NCBI RefSeq assembly: GCF_029227915.1
Contig: NC_079882.1
Coordinates: 558,001-622,000 of the forward strand
DNA from: Hydractinia symbiolongicarpus
Lineage: Eukaryota; Cnidaria; Hydrozoa; Anthoathecata; Hydractiniidae
DNA length: 64,000 nucleotides
Direction of reading: 5' to 3'
Shown one piece after another: positions 38,231 to 52,100 of this stretch. Below the pieces are notes generated by a model that saw nothing but the letters and a program-made list of their open reading frames with translations, was not told the DNA's origin and made no database searches. Position 1 is the first letter of the stretch. The number at the start of each line of letters is the position of its first letter. The position numbers and the translations under genes were made by a program.

Positions 38231-38374
38231 GTAGTAGCGCTTCATTTAATAATTTAGATAAATAAATCATTCTTTACCGTGGGACCAATCCTAGCCGTTA
38301 TCGCGCGTTAAAGAAATTGCGACAGTTTCAAAAACTACATTTCATTGACTTTCTAAAAGTATCAATCCGTTTGA

Positions 38375-38385
38375 GTTACAACGGT
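38375..38385. repeat. SatB CAAC-G-GTTG dyad (representative copy)
   Basis: ACAACGGTTGA contains CAAC and GTTG arms around a single G. It recurs in nearly all SatB monomers, with a subset reading CAACAGTTG, where the arms persist and only the centre changes. Myb-type proteins bind AACGG/CNGTT cores, so a protein site is conceivable, but nothing in the window shows binding. Confidence 0.5.
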
Positions 38386-39342
38386 TGAGTCACATATTCG
38401 TACCAACATGTATTTCGTGATATCTTTCCGGTATTACTAGGTTGTAACGCGTTTAACAGTAAAACGATTGACTGTGGGACTTAATTGAACTGATTTTGGG
38501 CTGTGACCTTATAAATGTGAAAGTGAGAGTATTGGACTCCAAGAAATAACATTCTTCTTAATTTGACATGATTGCCGGTACTCAGCGATTACAGTGGGCG
38601 CTGTGGTAGCGCTTCACTTAAAAATTTAGATAAACAAGTCATTATTTACTATGGGACCAATACTAGCCGTTATCCTGTGCTGAAGAAATAGCGACAGTTT
38701 CAAAAACTACATTTCATTGACTTTCTAACGGTATCAATCCGCGCCAGTTACAACGGTTGCGTCACATACTCGTACCAACATGTATTTAGCGATATCTTTC
38801 TCATATTACTAGGTTGCATCGCTTTTAACAGTGAAACGATTGACTGTGGGACTTAATTGAACTGATTTTGGACTGTGACCTTATAAATATTGTAAGTGAG
38901 ACAATTGGACTCCAAGAAATAACATTCTTCTTAATTTGACATGATTGTCGGAGCTCAGCGCATACACTGGACGCTGTGGGAGCGCTTCATTTAAAAATTT
39001 AGATAAATAAGCCATTTTTTACTGTGGGACCAATCCTGGCCGTTATCCCGCGCTGAAGAAATGAAGAAAGTTTGAAAAACTACATTTCATTGACTTTCCA
39101 ACAGCATCAATCCCTTTAATTTACAACGGTTGAGTCGCATATTCGTACCATCATGTATTTCGTGATATATTTCCGGAATTACTAGGTTGTATCGCGTTTT
39201 ACAGTGAGACGATTGACTGTGGGACTTAATTGAACTGATTTTGGGCCATGACCTTATAAATGTGAAAGTGAGACAATTGAACTCCAAGAAATAACATTCT
39301 TCTTAATTTGACATGATTGCCGGAACTCAGCGATTACACTGG

Positions 39343-39357
39343 GCGCTGTGGTAGCGC
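39343..39357. repeat. SatB monomer hairpin GCGCT-loop-AGCGC (representative copy)
   Basis: GCGCT (39343-39347) and AGCGC (39353-39357) are reverse complements around GTGGT. It recurs in most SatB monomers. Variants include GAGCTGTAGTAGCGC and GACGCTGTGGTAGCGC, which lose one or more pairs, and GGCGCTGTGGTGGCGC, which keeps GCGC/GCGC. The stem is short, so a structural role is only possible. Confidence 0.7.
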
Positions 39358-41880
39358 TTCATTTACAAATTTAGATAAATAAATCATTTTTACCGTGGGA
39401 CCAATCCTTTCCCGTTATCGCGCGCTGAAGAAATAGCGACAGTTTCAAAACTACATTTCATTGACTCTCTAACAATATCAATCCGTTTGAGTTACAACGG
39501 TTGGGTCACATATTCGAACCAAGATGTATTTAGCGATATTTTTTTGTTATTACTAGGTTGCATCGCTTTTAACAGTGAGACGATTGAATGTGGGACTTAA
39601 TTAAACTAACTTTGGATTGTGACCTGATAAATGTGATAAATGAGACAATTGGACTCCAAGAAATAGCATTCATATTAATTTGACATGATTGCCGGAACTC
39701 AGCGATTACACTGGGCGCTGTGGTAGCGCTTCATTTAAAAGTTTAGTTAAATAAATCATTCTTTACCGTGGGACCAATCCTAGCCGTTATCGCGCGCTGA
39801 AGAAATAGCGACAGTTTCAAAAACTACATTTCATTGACTTTCTAAAAGTATCAATCCGTTTAAGTTACAACGGTTGGATCACATATTCGTACCAACATGT
39901 ATTTAGCGATATTTATCTGTTATTACTAGGTTGCATCGCTTTTAACAGTAAAACGATTGAATGTGGGACTTAATTGAACTAACTTTGGACTGTGACCTGA
40001 TAAATGTGATAAATGAGACAATTGGACTCCAAGAATTAGCATTCATATTAATTTGACATGATTGCCGGAACTCAGCGATTACACTGGGAGCTGTAGTAGC
40101 GCTTCATTTACAAATTTAGATAAATAAATCATTTTTTACCGTGGGACCAATCCTTTTCCGTTATTGCGCGCTGAAGATATAGAGACAGTTTCAAAAACAA
40201 CATTTCATTGACTTTCTAAAAGTATCAATCCGTTTGAGTTACAACGGTTGAGTCACATATTCGTACCAACATGTATTTCGTTATATCTTTCCGGTATTAC
40301 TAGGTTGTAACGCGTTTAACAGTAAAACGATTGACTGTGGGACTTAATTGAACTGATTTTGGGCTGTGACCTTATAAATGTGAAAGTGAGACTATTGGAC
40401 TCCAAGAAATAACATTCTTCTTAATTTGACATGATTGCCGGTACTCAGCGATTACACTGGGAGCTGTGGTAGCGCTTCATTTAAAAATTTAGATAAATAA
40501 GTCATTATTTACTGTGGGACTAATCCTAGCCGTTATCCTGTGCTGAAGAAATAGCGACAGTTTCAAAAACTACATTTCATTGACTTTCTAACGGTATCAA
40601 TCCGCGCCAGTTACAACGGTTGCGTCACATACTCGTACCAACATGTATTTAGCGATACTTTTCTCATATTACTAGGTTGCATCGCTATTAACAGTGAAAC
40701 GATTGACTGTGCGACTTAATTGAACTGATTTTGGACTGTGACCTTATAAATATTGCAAGTAAGACAATTGGACTCCAAGAAATAACATTCTTCTTAGTTT
40801 GACATGATTGCGGAACTCAGCGATTACACTGGACGCTGTGGTAGCGCTTAATTTAAAAATTTAGATAAATAAATCATTTTTTACTGTGGGACCAATCCTA
40901 GCCGTTATCGCGCGCCGAAGAAATAGCGACAGTTTCAAAAACTACATTTCATTGACTCTCTAACAATATCAATCCGTTTGAGTTTCAACGGTTGGGTCAC
41001 ATATTCGAACCAAGATGTATTTAGCGATATTTTTCTGTTATTACTAGGTTGCATCGCTTTTAACAGTGAGACGATTGAATGTGGGACTTAATTGAACTAA
41101 CTTTGGATTGTGACCTGATAAATGTGATAAATGAGACAATTGGACTCCAAGAAATTGCATTCATATTAATTTGACATGATTGCCGGAACTCAGCGATTAC
41201 ACTGGGCACTGTGGTAGCGCTTCATTTAAAAGTTTAGTTAAATAAATCATTCTTTACCGTGGGACCAATCCTAGCCGTTATCGCGCGCTGAAGAAATAGC
41301 GACAGTTTCAAAAACTACATTTCATTGACTTTCTAAAAGTATTAATCCGTTTGAGTAACAACGGTTGGATCACATATTCGTACCAACATGTATTTAGCGA
41401 TATTTATCTGTTATTACTAGGTTGCATCGCTTTTAACAGTAAAACGATTGAATGTGGGACTTAATTGAACTAATTTTGGACTGTGACTTTAAAAATGTTA
41501 TAAGTGAGACAATTGGACTCCAAGAAATAACATTCTTCTTAATTTGACATGATTGCCGGAACTCAGCGATTACACTGGGCGCTGTGGTAGCGCTTCATTA
41601 AAAAATTTAGATAAATAAGTCATTCTTTACCGTGGGACCAATCCTTGCCGTTATTGCGCGCTGAAGATATAAAGACAGTTTCAAAAACTACATTTCATTG
41701 ACTTTCTAAAAGTATCAATCCGTTTGATTTACAACGGTTGAGTCACATATTCGTACCAACATGTATTTCGTGATATCTTTCCGGTATTACTAGGTTGTAA
41801 CGCGTTTAACAGTAAAACGATTGACTGTTGGAATTAATTAAACTGATTTTGGGCTGTGCTCTTATAAATGTGAAAGTGAG

Positions 41881-44800
41881 ACTATTGGACTCCAAGAAAT
41901 AACATTCTTCTTAATTTGACATGATTGCCGAAACTCAGCGATAACACTAGGCGCTGTGGGAGCGCTTCATTTAAAAATTTAGATAAATAAGTCATTATTT
42001 ACTGTGCGACCAATCCTAGCCGTTATCCTGTGATGAAGAAATAGCGACAGTTTCAAAAACTACATTTCATTGACTTTCTAACGGTATCAATCCGCGTCAG
42101 TTACAACGGTTGCGTCACATACTCGTACCAACATGTATTTAGCGATATTTTTCTCATATTGCTAGGTTGCATCGCTTTTAACAGTGAAACGATTGACTGT
42201 GGGACTAAATTGAACTAACTTTGGACTGTGACCTGATAAATGTGATAAATGAGACAATTGGACTCCAAGAATTAGCATTCATATTAATTTGACATGATTG
42301 CCGGAACTCAGCGATTACACTGGGAGCTGTAGTAGCGCTTCATTTAATAATTTAGATAACAAAGTCATCTTTTACTGTGGGACCAATCCTAGCCGTTATC
42401 GCGCGCTGAAGAAATCGCGACAGTTTCAAAAGCTACATTTCATTGACTCTCTAACAATATCAATCCGTTTGTGTTACAACGGTTGGGTCACATATTCGTA
42501 CCAAGATGTATTTAGCGATATTTTTCTGTTATTACTAGGTTGCATCGCTTTTAACAGTGAGACGATTGAATGTGGGACTTAATTGAACTAACTTTGAATT
42601 GTGACCTGATAAATGTGATAAATGAGACAATTGGACTCCAAGAAATAGCATTCATTTTAATTTGACATGATTGCCGGAACTCAGCGATTACACTGGGTGC
42701 TGTGGTAGCGCTTCATTTACAAATTTAGATAAATAAATCATTTTTTACTGTGGGACCAATCCTAGCCGTTATCGCGCGCTGAAGAAATAGCGACAGTCTC
42801 AAAAACTACATTTCATTGACTTTCTAAAAGTATCAATCCGTTTGAGTTACAACGGTTGAGTCACATATTCGAACCAAGATGTATTTAGCGATATCTTTCC
42901 GGTATTACTAGGTTGTAACGCGTTTAACAGTAAAACGATTGACTGTTGGAGTTAATTAAACTAATTTTGGGCTGTGCTCTTATAAATGTGAAAGTGAGAC
43001 TATTGGACTCCAAGAAATAACATTCTTCTTAATTTGACATGATTGCCGGAACTCAGTGATAACTCTAGGCGCTGTGGGAGCGCTTCATTTAAAAATTTAG
43101 ATAAATAAGTCATTATTTACTGTGGGACCAATCCTAGCCGTTATCCTGTGATGAAGAAATAGCGACAGTTTCAAAAACTACATTTCATTGACTTTCTAAC
43201 GGTATCAATCCGCGTCAGTTACAACGGTTGCGTCACATACTCGTACCAACATGTATTTAGCGATATTTTTCTCATATTGCTAGGTTGCATCGCTTTTAAC
43301 AGTGAAACGATTGACTGTGGGACTTAATTAAACTGATTTTGGACTGTGACCTTATAAATATTGTTAGTGAGATAATTGGACTCAAAGAAATAACATTCTT
43401 CTTAGTTTGACATGATTGCCGGAACTCAGCGATTACACTGGACGCTGTGGTAGCGCTTAATTTAAAAATTTAGAAAAATAAGTTATTTTTTACTGTGGGA
43501 CCAATCCTAGCCGTTATCCCGCGCTGAAGAAATGGAGAAAGTTTGAAAAACTACATTTCATTGACTTTCTAACAGCATCAATCCGTTTAAGTTACAACAG
43601 TTGAGTCACATATTCGTACCAACATGTATTTCGTGATATCTTTCCGGAATTACTAGGTTGTATCGCGTTTAACAGTGAAACGATTGACTGTGGGACTTAA
43701 TTAAACTGATTTTGGGCCATGACCTTATAAATGCGAAAGTGAGAAAATTGGACTCCAAGAAATAACATTCTTCTTAATTTGACATGATTGCCGTAACTCA
43801 GCGATTACACTGGGTGCTGTGGTAGCACTTCCTTTAAAAACTTAGATAAATAAATCATTCTTTACTGTGGGACCAATCCTAGCTGTTATCACGCGCTGAA
43901 AAAATAGCGACAGTTTCAAAAACTACATTTCATTGACTTTCTAACGGAATCAATCCGCTTCAGTTACAACGGTTGCGTCACATACTCGTAGCAACATGTA
44001 TTTAGCGACATTTTTCTCATATTACTAGGTTGCATTGCTTTTAACAGTGAAACGATTGCATGTGGGACTTAATTGAACTAACTTTGGACTGTGACCTGAT
44101 AAATGTGATAAATGAGACAATTGGACTCCAAGAATTAGCATTCATATTAATTTGACATGATTGCCGGAACTCAGCGATTACACTGGGAGCTGTAGTAGCG
44201 CTTCATTTAATAATTTAGATAAATAAGTCATCTTTTACTGTGGGACCAATCCTAGCCGTTATCGCGCGCTGAAGAAATAGCGACAGTTTCAAAAGCTACA
44301 TTTCATTGACTCTCTAACAATATCAATCCGTTTGAGTTACAACGGTTGGGTCACATATTCGTACCAAGATGTATTTAGCGATATTTTTCTGTTATTACTA
44401 GGTTGCATCGCTTTTAACAGTGAGACGATTGAATGTGGGACTTAATTGAACTAACTTTGGATTGTGACCTGATAAATGTGATAAATGAGACAATTGGACT
44501 CCAAGAAATAGCATTCATTTTAATTTGACATGATTGCCGGAACTCAGCGATTACACTGGGTGCTGTGGTAGCGCTTCATTTACAAATTTAGATAAATAAA
44601 TCATTTTTTACTGTGGGACCAATCCTAGCCGTTATCGCGCGCTTAAGAAATAGCGACAGTTTCAAAAACTACATTTCATTGACTCTCTAACAATATCAAT
44701 CCGTTTGAGTTACAACGGTTGGGTCACATATTCGAACCAAGATGTATTTAGCGATAACACTAGGCGCTGTGGGAGCTCTTCATTTAAAAATTTAGATAAA

Positions 44801-46882
44801 TAAGTCATTATTTACTGTGCGACCAATCCTAGCCGTTATCCTGTGATGAAGAAATAGCGACAGTTTCAAAAACTACATTTACATTTCATTGACTTTCTAA
44901 CGGTATTAATCCGCGTCAGTTACAACGGTTGCGTCACATACTCGTACCAACATGTATTTAGCGATATTTTTCTCATATTGCTAGGTTGCATCGCTTTTAA
45001 CAGTGAAACGATTGACTGTGGGACTAAATTGAACTAACTTTGGACTGTGACCTGATAAATGTGATAAATGAGACAACTGGACTCCAAGAATTAGCATTCA
45101 TATTAATTTGACATGATTGCCGGAACTCAGCGATTACACTGGGAGCTGTAGTAGCGCTTCATTTAATAATTTAGATAAATAAGTCATCTTTTACTGTGGG
45201 ACCAATCCTAGCCGTTATTGCGCGCTGAAGAAATAGCGACAGTTTCAAAAGCTACATTTCATTGACTCTCTAACAATATCAATCCGTTTGAGTTACAACG
45301 GTTGGGTCACATATTCGTACCAAGATGTATTTAGCGTTATTTTTCTGTTATTACTAGGTTGCATCGCTTTTAACAGTGAGACGATTGAATGTGGGACTTA
45401 ATTGAACTAACTTTGGATTGTGACCTGATAAATGTGATAAATGAGACAATTGGACTCCAAGAAATAGCATTCATTTTAATTTGACATGATTGCCGGAACT
45501 CAGCGATTACACTGGGTGCTGTGGTAGCGCTTCATTTACAAATTTAGATAAATAAATCATTTTTTACTGTGGGACCAATCCTAGCCGTTATCGCGCGCTG
45601 AAGAAATAGCGACAGTTTCAAAAACTACATTTCATTGACTCTCTAACAATATCAATCCGTTTGAGTTACAACGGTTGGGTCACATATTCGAACCAAGATG
45701 TATTTAGCGATATTTTTCTGTTATTACTAGGTTGCATCGCTTTTAACAGTGAGACTATTGAATGTGGGACTTAATTGAACTAACTTTGGATTGTGACCTA
45801 ATAAATGTGATAAATGAGACAATTGGACTCCAAGAAAAAGCATACATATTAATTTGACATGATTGCCGGAACTCAGCGATTACACTGGGCGCTGTGGTAG
45901 CGCATCATTAAAAAATTTAGATAAATAAGTCATTCTTTACCGTGGGACCAATCCTTGCCGTTATTGCGCGCTGAAGATATAGAGACAGTTTCAAAAACTA
46001 CATTTCATTGACTTTCTAAAAGTATCAATCCGTTTGAGTTACAACGGTTGAGTCACATATTCGAACCGAGATGTATTTAGCGATATCTTTCCGGTATTAC
46101 TAGGTTGTAACGCGTTTAACAGTAAAACGATTGACTGTTGGAGTTAATTAAACTAATTTTGGGCTGTGCTCTTATAAATGTGAAAGTGAGACTATTGGAC
46201 TCCAAGAAATAACATTCTTCTTAATTTGACATGATTGCCGGAACTCAGTGATAACTCTAGGCGCTGTGGGAGCGCTTCATTTAAAAATTTAGATAAATAA
46301 GTCATTATTTACTGTGGGACCAATCCTAGCCGTTATCCTGTGATGAAGAAATAGCGACAGTTTCAAAAACTACATTTCATTGACTTTCTAACGGTATCAA
46401 TCCGCGTCAGTTACAACGGTTGCGTCACATACTCGTACCAACATGTATTTAGCGATATTTTTCTCATATTGCTAGGTTGCATCGCTTTTAACAGTGAAAC
46501 GATTGACTGTGGGACTTAATTAAACTGATTTTGGACTGTGACCTTATAAATATTGTTAGTGAGATAATTGGACTCAAAGAAATAACATTCTTCTTAGTTT
46601 GACATGATTGCCGGAACTCAGCGATTACACTGGACGCTGTGGTAGCGCTTAATTTAAAAATTTAGATAAATAAGTCATTTTTTTACTGTGGGACCAATCT
46701 TAGCCGTTATCGCGCGTTGAAGAAATAGCGACAGTTTCAAAAACTACATTTCATTGACTTTTTAACAGTGTCAGTCCGCTTGAGTTACAACGGTTGGGTC
46801 GCATATTCGTACCAACATGTATTTAGCGATATTTTTCCGATATTACTACGTTGCATCGCGTTTAACAGTGAAACGATTGACT
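41881..46882. repeat. SatB mixed 3-mer region
   Basis: The GCGCTGTGGGAGCGC class occurs at 41951, 43069, 44764 and 46261. The first step, 1118 bp, is three monomers; the others are altered by a deletion at 44750. The variant GTTGGAGTTAATTAAAC at about 42946 and 46138 shows a 3,192-bp relation, equal to nine monomers less the deletion. Confidence 0.68.
44741..44770. repeat. SatB deletion-hybrid monomer with 7-bp microhomology
   Basis: GATGTATTTAGCGATA (normally followed by TTTTTC) runs directly into AACACTAGGCGCTGTGGG (normally preceded by ACTCAGCGAT). The shared AGCGATA at 44750-44756 marks the exchange point. About 169 bp is lost, and the ACTCC anchor spacing here is 583 bp instead of 744. 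Just downstream, ACATTTACATTT (44875-44886) is a 6-bp tandem duplication. Confidence 0.88.
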
Positions 46883-48000
46883 GTGGGACTTAATTGAACT
46901 GATTTTGGACTGTGACGTTAAAAATGTGATAAGTGAGACATTTGGACTCCAAGAAATATCATTCTTCTTAATTTGACATGATTGTCGGAGCTCAGCGCAT
47001 ACACTGGGCGCTGTGGTGGCGCTTCAATTAAAAATTTAGAAAAATAAGTTATTTTTTACTGTGGGACCAATCCTAGCCGTTATCCCGCGCTGAAGAAATG
47101 GAGAAAGTTTGAAAAACTACATTTCATTGACTTTCTAACAGCATCAATCCGTTTAAGTTACAACAGTTGAGTCACATATTCGTACCAACATGTATTTCGT
47201 GATATCTTTCCGGAATTACTAGGTTGTATCGCGTTTAACAGTGAAACGATTGACTGTGGGACTTAATTAAACTGATTTTGGGCCATGACCTTATAAATGC
47301 GAAAGTGAGAAAATTGGACTCCAAGAAATAACATTCTTCTTAATTTGACATGATTGCCGTAACTCAGCGATTACACTGGGTGCTGTGGTAGCACTTCCTT
47401 TAAAAACTTAGATAAATAAATCATTCTTTACTGTGGGACCAATCCTAGCTGTTATCACGCGCTGAAAAAATAGCGACAGTTTCAAAAACTACATTTCATT
47501 GACTTTCTAACGGAATCAATCCGCTTCAGTTACAACGGTTGCGTCACATACTCGTAGCAACATGTATTTAGCGACATTTTTCTCATATTACTAGGTTGCA
47601 TCGCTTTTAACAGTGAAACGATTGCATGTGGGACTTAATTGAACTAACTTTGGACTGTGACCTGATAAATGTGATAAATGAGACAATTGGACTCCAAGAA
47701 TTAGCATTCATATTAATTTGACATGATTGCCGGAACTCAGCGATTACACTGGGAGCTGTAGTAGCGCTTCATTTAATAATTTAGATAAATAAGTCATCTT
47801 TTACTGTGGGACCAATCCTAGCCGTTATCGCGCGCTGAAGAAATAGCGACAGTTTCAAAAGCTACATTTCATTGACTCTCTAACAATATTAATCCGTTTG
47901 AGTTACAACGGTTGGGTCACATATTCGTACCAAGATGTATTTAGCGATATTTTTCTGTTATTACTAGGTTGCATCGCTTTTAACAGTGAGACGATTGAAT
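46883..48000. repeat. SatB 1,118-bp trimer, copy 1
   Basis: Three monomers. The tag GACGTTAAAAATGTGATAAG lies at 46914 and again at 48032, and ATGCGAAAGTGAG near 47299 recurs 1118 bp on. The breakpoint lies in the shared TGTGGGACTTAATTGAACT tract, so the exact border is uncertain by about 18 bp. Confidence 0.85.
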
Positions 48001-49118
48001 GTGGGACTTAATTGAACTGATTTTGGACTGTGACGTTAAAAATGTGATAAGTGAGACATTTGGACTCCAAGAAATATCATTCTTCTTAATTTGACATGAT
48101 TGTCGGAGCTCAGCGCATACACTGGGCGCTGTGGTGGCGCTTCAATTAAAAATTTAGAAAAATAAGTTATTTTTTACTGTGGGACCAATCCTAGCCGTTA
48201 TCCCGCGCTGAAGAAATGGAGAAAGTTTGAAAAACTACATTTCATTGACTTTCTAACAGCATCAATCCGTTTAAGTTACAACAGTTGAGTCACATATTCG
48301 TACCAACATGTATTTCGTGATATCTTTCCGGAATTACTAGGTTGTATCGCGTTTAACAGTGAAACGATTGACTGTGGGACTTAATTAAACTGATTTTGGG
48401 CCATGACCTTATAAATGCGAAAGTGAGAAAATTGGACTCCAAGAAATAACATTCTTCTTAATTTGACATGATTGCCGTAACTCAGCGATTACACTGGGTG
48501 CTGTGGTAGCACTTCCTTTAAAAACTTAGATAAATAAATCATTCTTTACTGTGGGACCAATCCTAGCTGTTATCACGCGCTGAAAAAATAGCGACAGTTT
48601 CAAAAACTACATTTCATTGACTTTCTAACGGAATCAATCCGCTTCAGTTACAACGGTTGCGTCACATACTCGTAGCAACATGTATTTAGCGACATTTTTC
48701 TCATATTACTAGGTTGCATCGCTTTTAACAGTGAAACGATTGCATGTGGGACTTAATTGAACTAACTTTGGACTGTGACCTGATAAATGTGATAAATGAG
48801 ACAATTGGACTCCAAGAATTAGCATTCATATTAATTTGACATGATTGCCGGAACTCAGCGATTACACTGGGAGCTGTAGTAGCGCTTCATTTAATAATTT
48901 AGATAAATAAGTCATCTTTTACTGTGGGACCAATCCTAGCCGTTATCGCGCGCTGAAGAAATAGCGACAGTTTCAAAAGCTACATTTCATTGACTCTCTA
49001 ACAATATTAATCCGTTTGAGTTACAACGGTTGGGTCACATATTCGTACCAAGATGTATTTAGCGATATTTTTCTGTTATTACTAGGTTGCATCGCTTTTA
49101 ACAGTGAGACGATTGAAT
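48001..49118. repeat. SatB 1,118-bp trimer, copy 2
   Basis: Direct tandem partner of copy 1. Private variants such as CTTCAATTAAAAATTTAG and CAATATTAATCCG recur at exactly 1,118 bp. The tract after about 49135 (AACTAACTTTGG) departs from copy 1. Confidence 0.85.
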
Positions 49119-52100
49119 GTGGGACTTAATTGAACTAACTTTGGATTGTGACCTGATAAATGTGATAAATGAGACAATTGGACTCCAAGAAATAGCATTC
49201 ATTTTAATTTGACATGATTGCCGGAACTCAGCGATTACACTGGGCGCTGTGGTAGCGCTTCCTTTAAAAGTTTAGTTAAATAAATCATTCTTTACCGTGG
49301 GACCAATCCTAGCCGTTATCGCGCGCTGAAGAAATAGCGACAGTTTCAAAAACTACATTTCATTGACTCTCTAACAATATCAATCCGTTTGAGTTACAAC
49401 GGTTGGATCACATATTCGAACCAAGATGTATTTAGCGATATTTTTCTGTTATTACTAGATTGCATCGCTTTTAACAGTGAGACTATTGAATGTGGGACTT
49501 AATTGAACTAACTTTGGATTGTGACCTAATAAATGTGATAAATGAGACAATTGGACTCCAAGAAAAAGCATTCATATTAATTTGACATGATTGCCGGAAC
49601 TCAGCGATTACACTGGGCGCTGTGGTAGCGCTTCATTTACAAATTTAGATAATAAATCATTTTTTACTGTGGGACCAATCCTAGCCGTTATCGCGCGCTG
49701 AAGAAATAGCGACAGTTTCAAAAACTACATTTCATTGACTCTCTAACAATATCAATCCGTTTGAGTTACAACGGTTGGGTCACATATTCGAACCAAGATG
49801 TATTTAGCGATATTTTTCTGTTATTACTAGGTTGCATCGCTTTTAACAGTGAGACTATTGAATGTGGGACTTAATTGAACTAACTTTGGTTTGTGACCTA
49901 ATAAATGTGATAAATGAGACAATTGGACTCCTAGAAAAAGCATTCATATTAATTTGACATGATTGCCGGAACTCAGCGATTACACTGGGCGCTGTGGTAG
50001 CGCTTCATTTAAAAGTTTAGTTAAATAAATCATTCTTTACCGTGGGACCAATCCTAGACGTTATCGCGCGCTGAAGAAATAACGACAGTTTCAAAAACTA
50101 CATTTCCTTGACTTTCTAAAAGTATTAATCCGTTTGAGTTACAACGGTTGGATCACATATTCGTACCAACATGTATTTAGCGATATTTATCTGTTATTAC
50201 TAGGTTGCATCGCTTTTAAAAGTAAAACGATTGAATGTGGGACTTAATTGAACTAATTTTGGACTGTGACTTTAAAAATGTTATAAGTGAGACAATTAGA
50301 CTCCAAGAAATAACATTCTTCTTAATTTGACATGATTGCCGTAACTCAGCGCATACACTGGGCGCTGTGGTGGCGCTTCATTTAAAAATTTAGAAAAATA
50401 AGTTATTTTTTACTGTGGGACCAATCCTAGCCGTTATCGCGCGCTGAAGAGATAGCGACAGTTTCAAAAACTACATTTCATTGACTTTCTAAAAGTATTA
50501 ATCCGTTTGAGTTACAACGGTTGGATCACATATTCGTACCAACATGTATTTAGCGATATTTTTCCGATATTACTACGTTGCATCGCGGTTAACAGTGAAA
50601 CGATTGACTGTGGGACTTAATTGAACTGATTTTGGACTGTGACGTTAAAAATGTGATAAGTGAGACATTTGGACTCCAAGAAATATCATTCTTCTTAATT
50701 TGACATGATTGTCGGAGCTCAGCGCATACACTGGGCGCTGTGGTGGCGCTTCATTTAAAAATTTAGAAAAATAAGTTATTTTTTACTGTGGGACCAATCC
50801 TAGCCGTTATCCCGCGCTGAAGAAATGGAGAAAGTTTGAAAAACTACATTTCATTGACTTTCTAACAGCATCAATCCGTTTAAGTTACAACAGTTGAGTC
50901 ACATATTCGTACCAACATGTATTTCGCGACATTTTTCTCATATTACTAGGTTGCATCGCTTTTAACAGTGAAACGATTGCATTTGGGACTTAATTGAACT
51001 AACTTTGGACTGTGACCTGATAAATGTGATAAATGAGACAATTGGACTCCAAGAATTAGCATTCATATTAATTTGACATGATTGCCGGAACTCAGCGATT
51101 ACACTGGGAGCTGTAGTAGCGCTTCATTTAATAATTTACATAAATAAGTCATCTTTTACTGTGGGACCAATCCTAGCCGTTATCGCGCGCTGAAGAAATA
51201 GCGACAGTTTCAAAAGCTACATTTCATTGACTCTCTAACAATATCAATCCATTTGAGTTACAACGGTTGGGTCACATATTCGTACCAAGATGTATTTAGC
51301 GATATTTTTCGGTTATTACTAGGTTGCATCGCTTTTAACAGTGAGACGATTGAATGTGGGACTTAATGGAACTAACTTTGGATTGTGACCTGATAAATGT
51401 GATAAATGAGACAATTGGACTCCAAGAAATAGCATTCATTTTAATTTGACATGATTGCCGGAACTCAGCGATTACACTGGGCGCTGTGGTAGCGCTTCCT
51501 TTAAAAGTTTAGTTAAATAAATCATTCTTTACCGTGGGACCAATCCTAGCCGTTATCGCGCGCTGAAGAAATAGCGACAGTTTCAAAAACTTCATTTTAT
51601 TGACTTTCTAAAAGTGTCAATCCGTTTGAGTTACAACGGTTGGGTCACATATTCGTACCAACATGTATTTAGCGATATTTATCTGTTATTACTAGGTTGC
51701 ATCGCTTTTAACAGTGAAACAATTGAATGTGGGACTTAATTGAACTAATTTTGGACTGTGACGTTAAAAATGTTATAAGTGAGACAATTGGACTCCAAGA
51801 AATAACATTCTTCTTAATTTGACATGATTGCCTAAACTCAGCGATTACACTGGGCGCTGTGGTAGCGCTTCATTTACAAATTTAGATAAATAAATTATTT
51901 TTTACTGTGGGACCAATCCTAGCCGTTATCGCGCGCTGAAGAAATAGCGACAGTTTCAAAAACTACATTTCATTGACTCTCTAACAATATCAATCCGTTT
52001 GAGTTACAACGGTTGGGTCACATATTCGAACCAAGATGTATTTAGCGATATTTTTCTGTTATTACTAGGTTGCATCGCTTTTAACAGTGAGACTATTGAA

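Larger units (their letters stand above)
38158..41880. repeat. SatB proximal region, about 10 monomers with 5-mer and 4-mer spacing
   Basis: Monomers 1 and 2 (anchors 38165 and 38536) match those at 40026 and 40399 with offsets of 1861 and 1863 bp, sharing GGGAGCTGTAGTAGCG, AGGTTGTAACGCG and CCGCGCCAGTTACAACGGTTG. The later monomer with CTCTCTAACAATATC then recurs at a four-monomer offset (about 1485 bp). This is the same roughly 1.86-kb period as the sharper duplications further right, but older. Confidence 0.7.

Noticed and set aside
38600-38650. AATAAA polyadenylation signals in SatB (GATAAATAAATC)
   Set aside because: This is an A/T-rich hexamer expected by chance in such sequence and repeated only with the monomer. 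There is no gene upstream.
39087-39287. 66-codon minus-strand frame in SatB
   Set aside because: It is a chance frame in a satellite monomer, not kept in neighbouring copies.
42298-42582. 94-codon open frame in SatB
   Set aside because: It lies inside one SatB monomer and is closed in most sister monomers by single-base variants.
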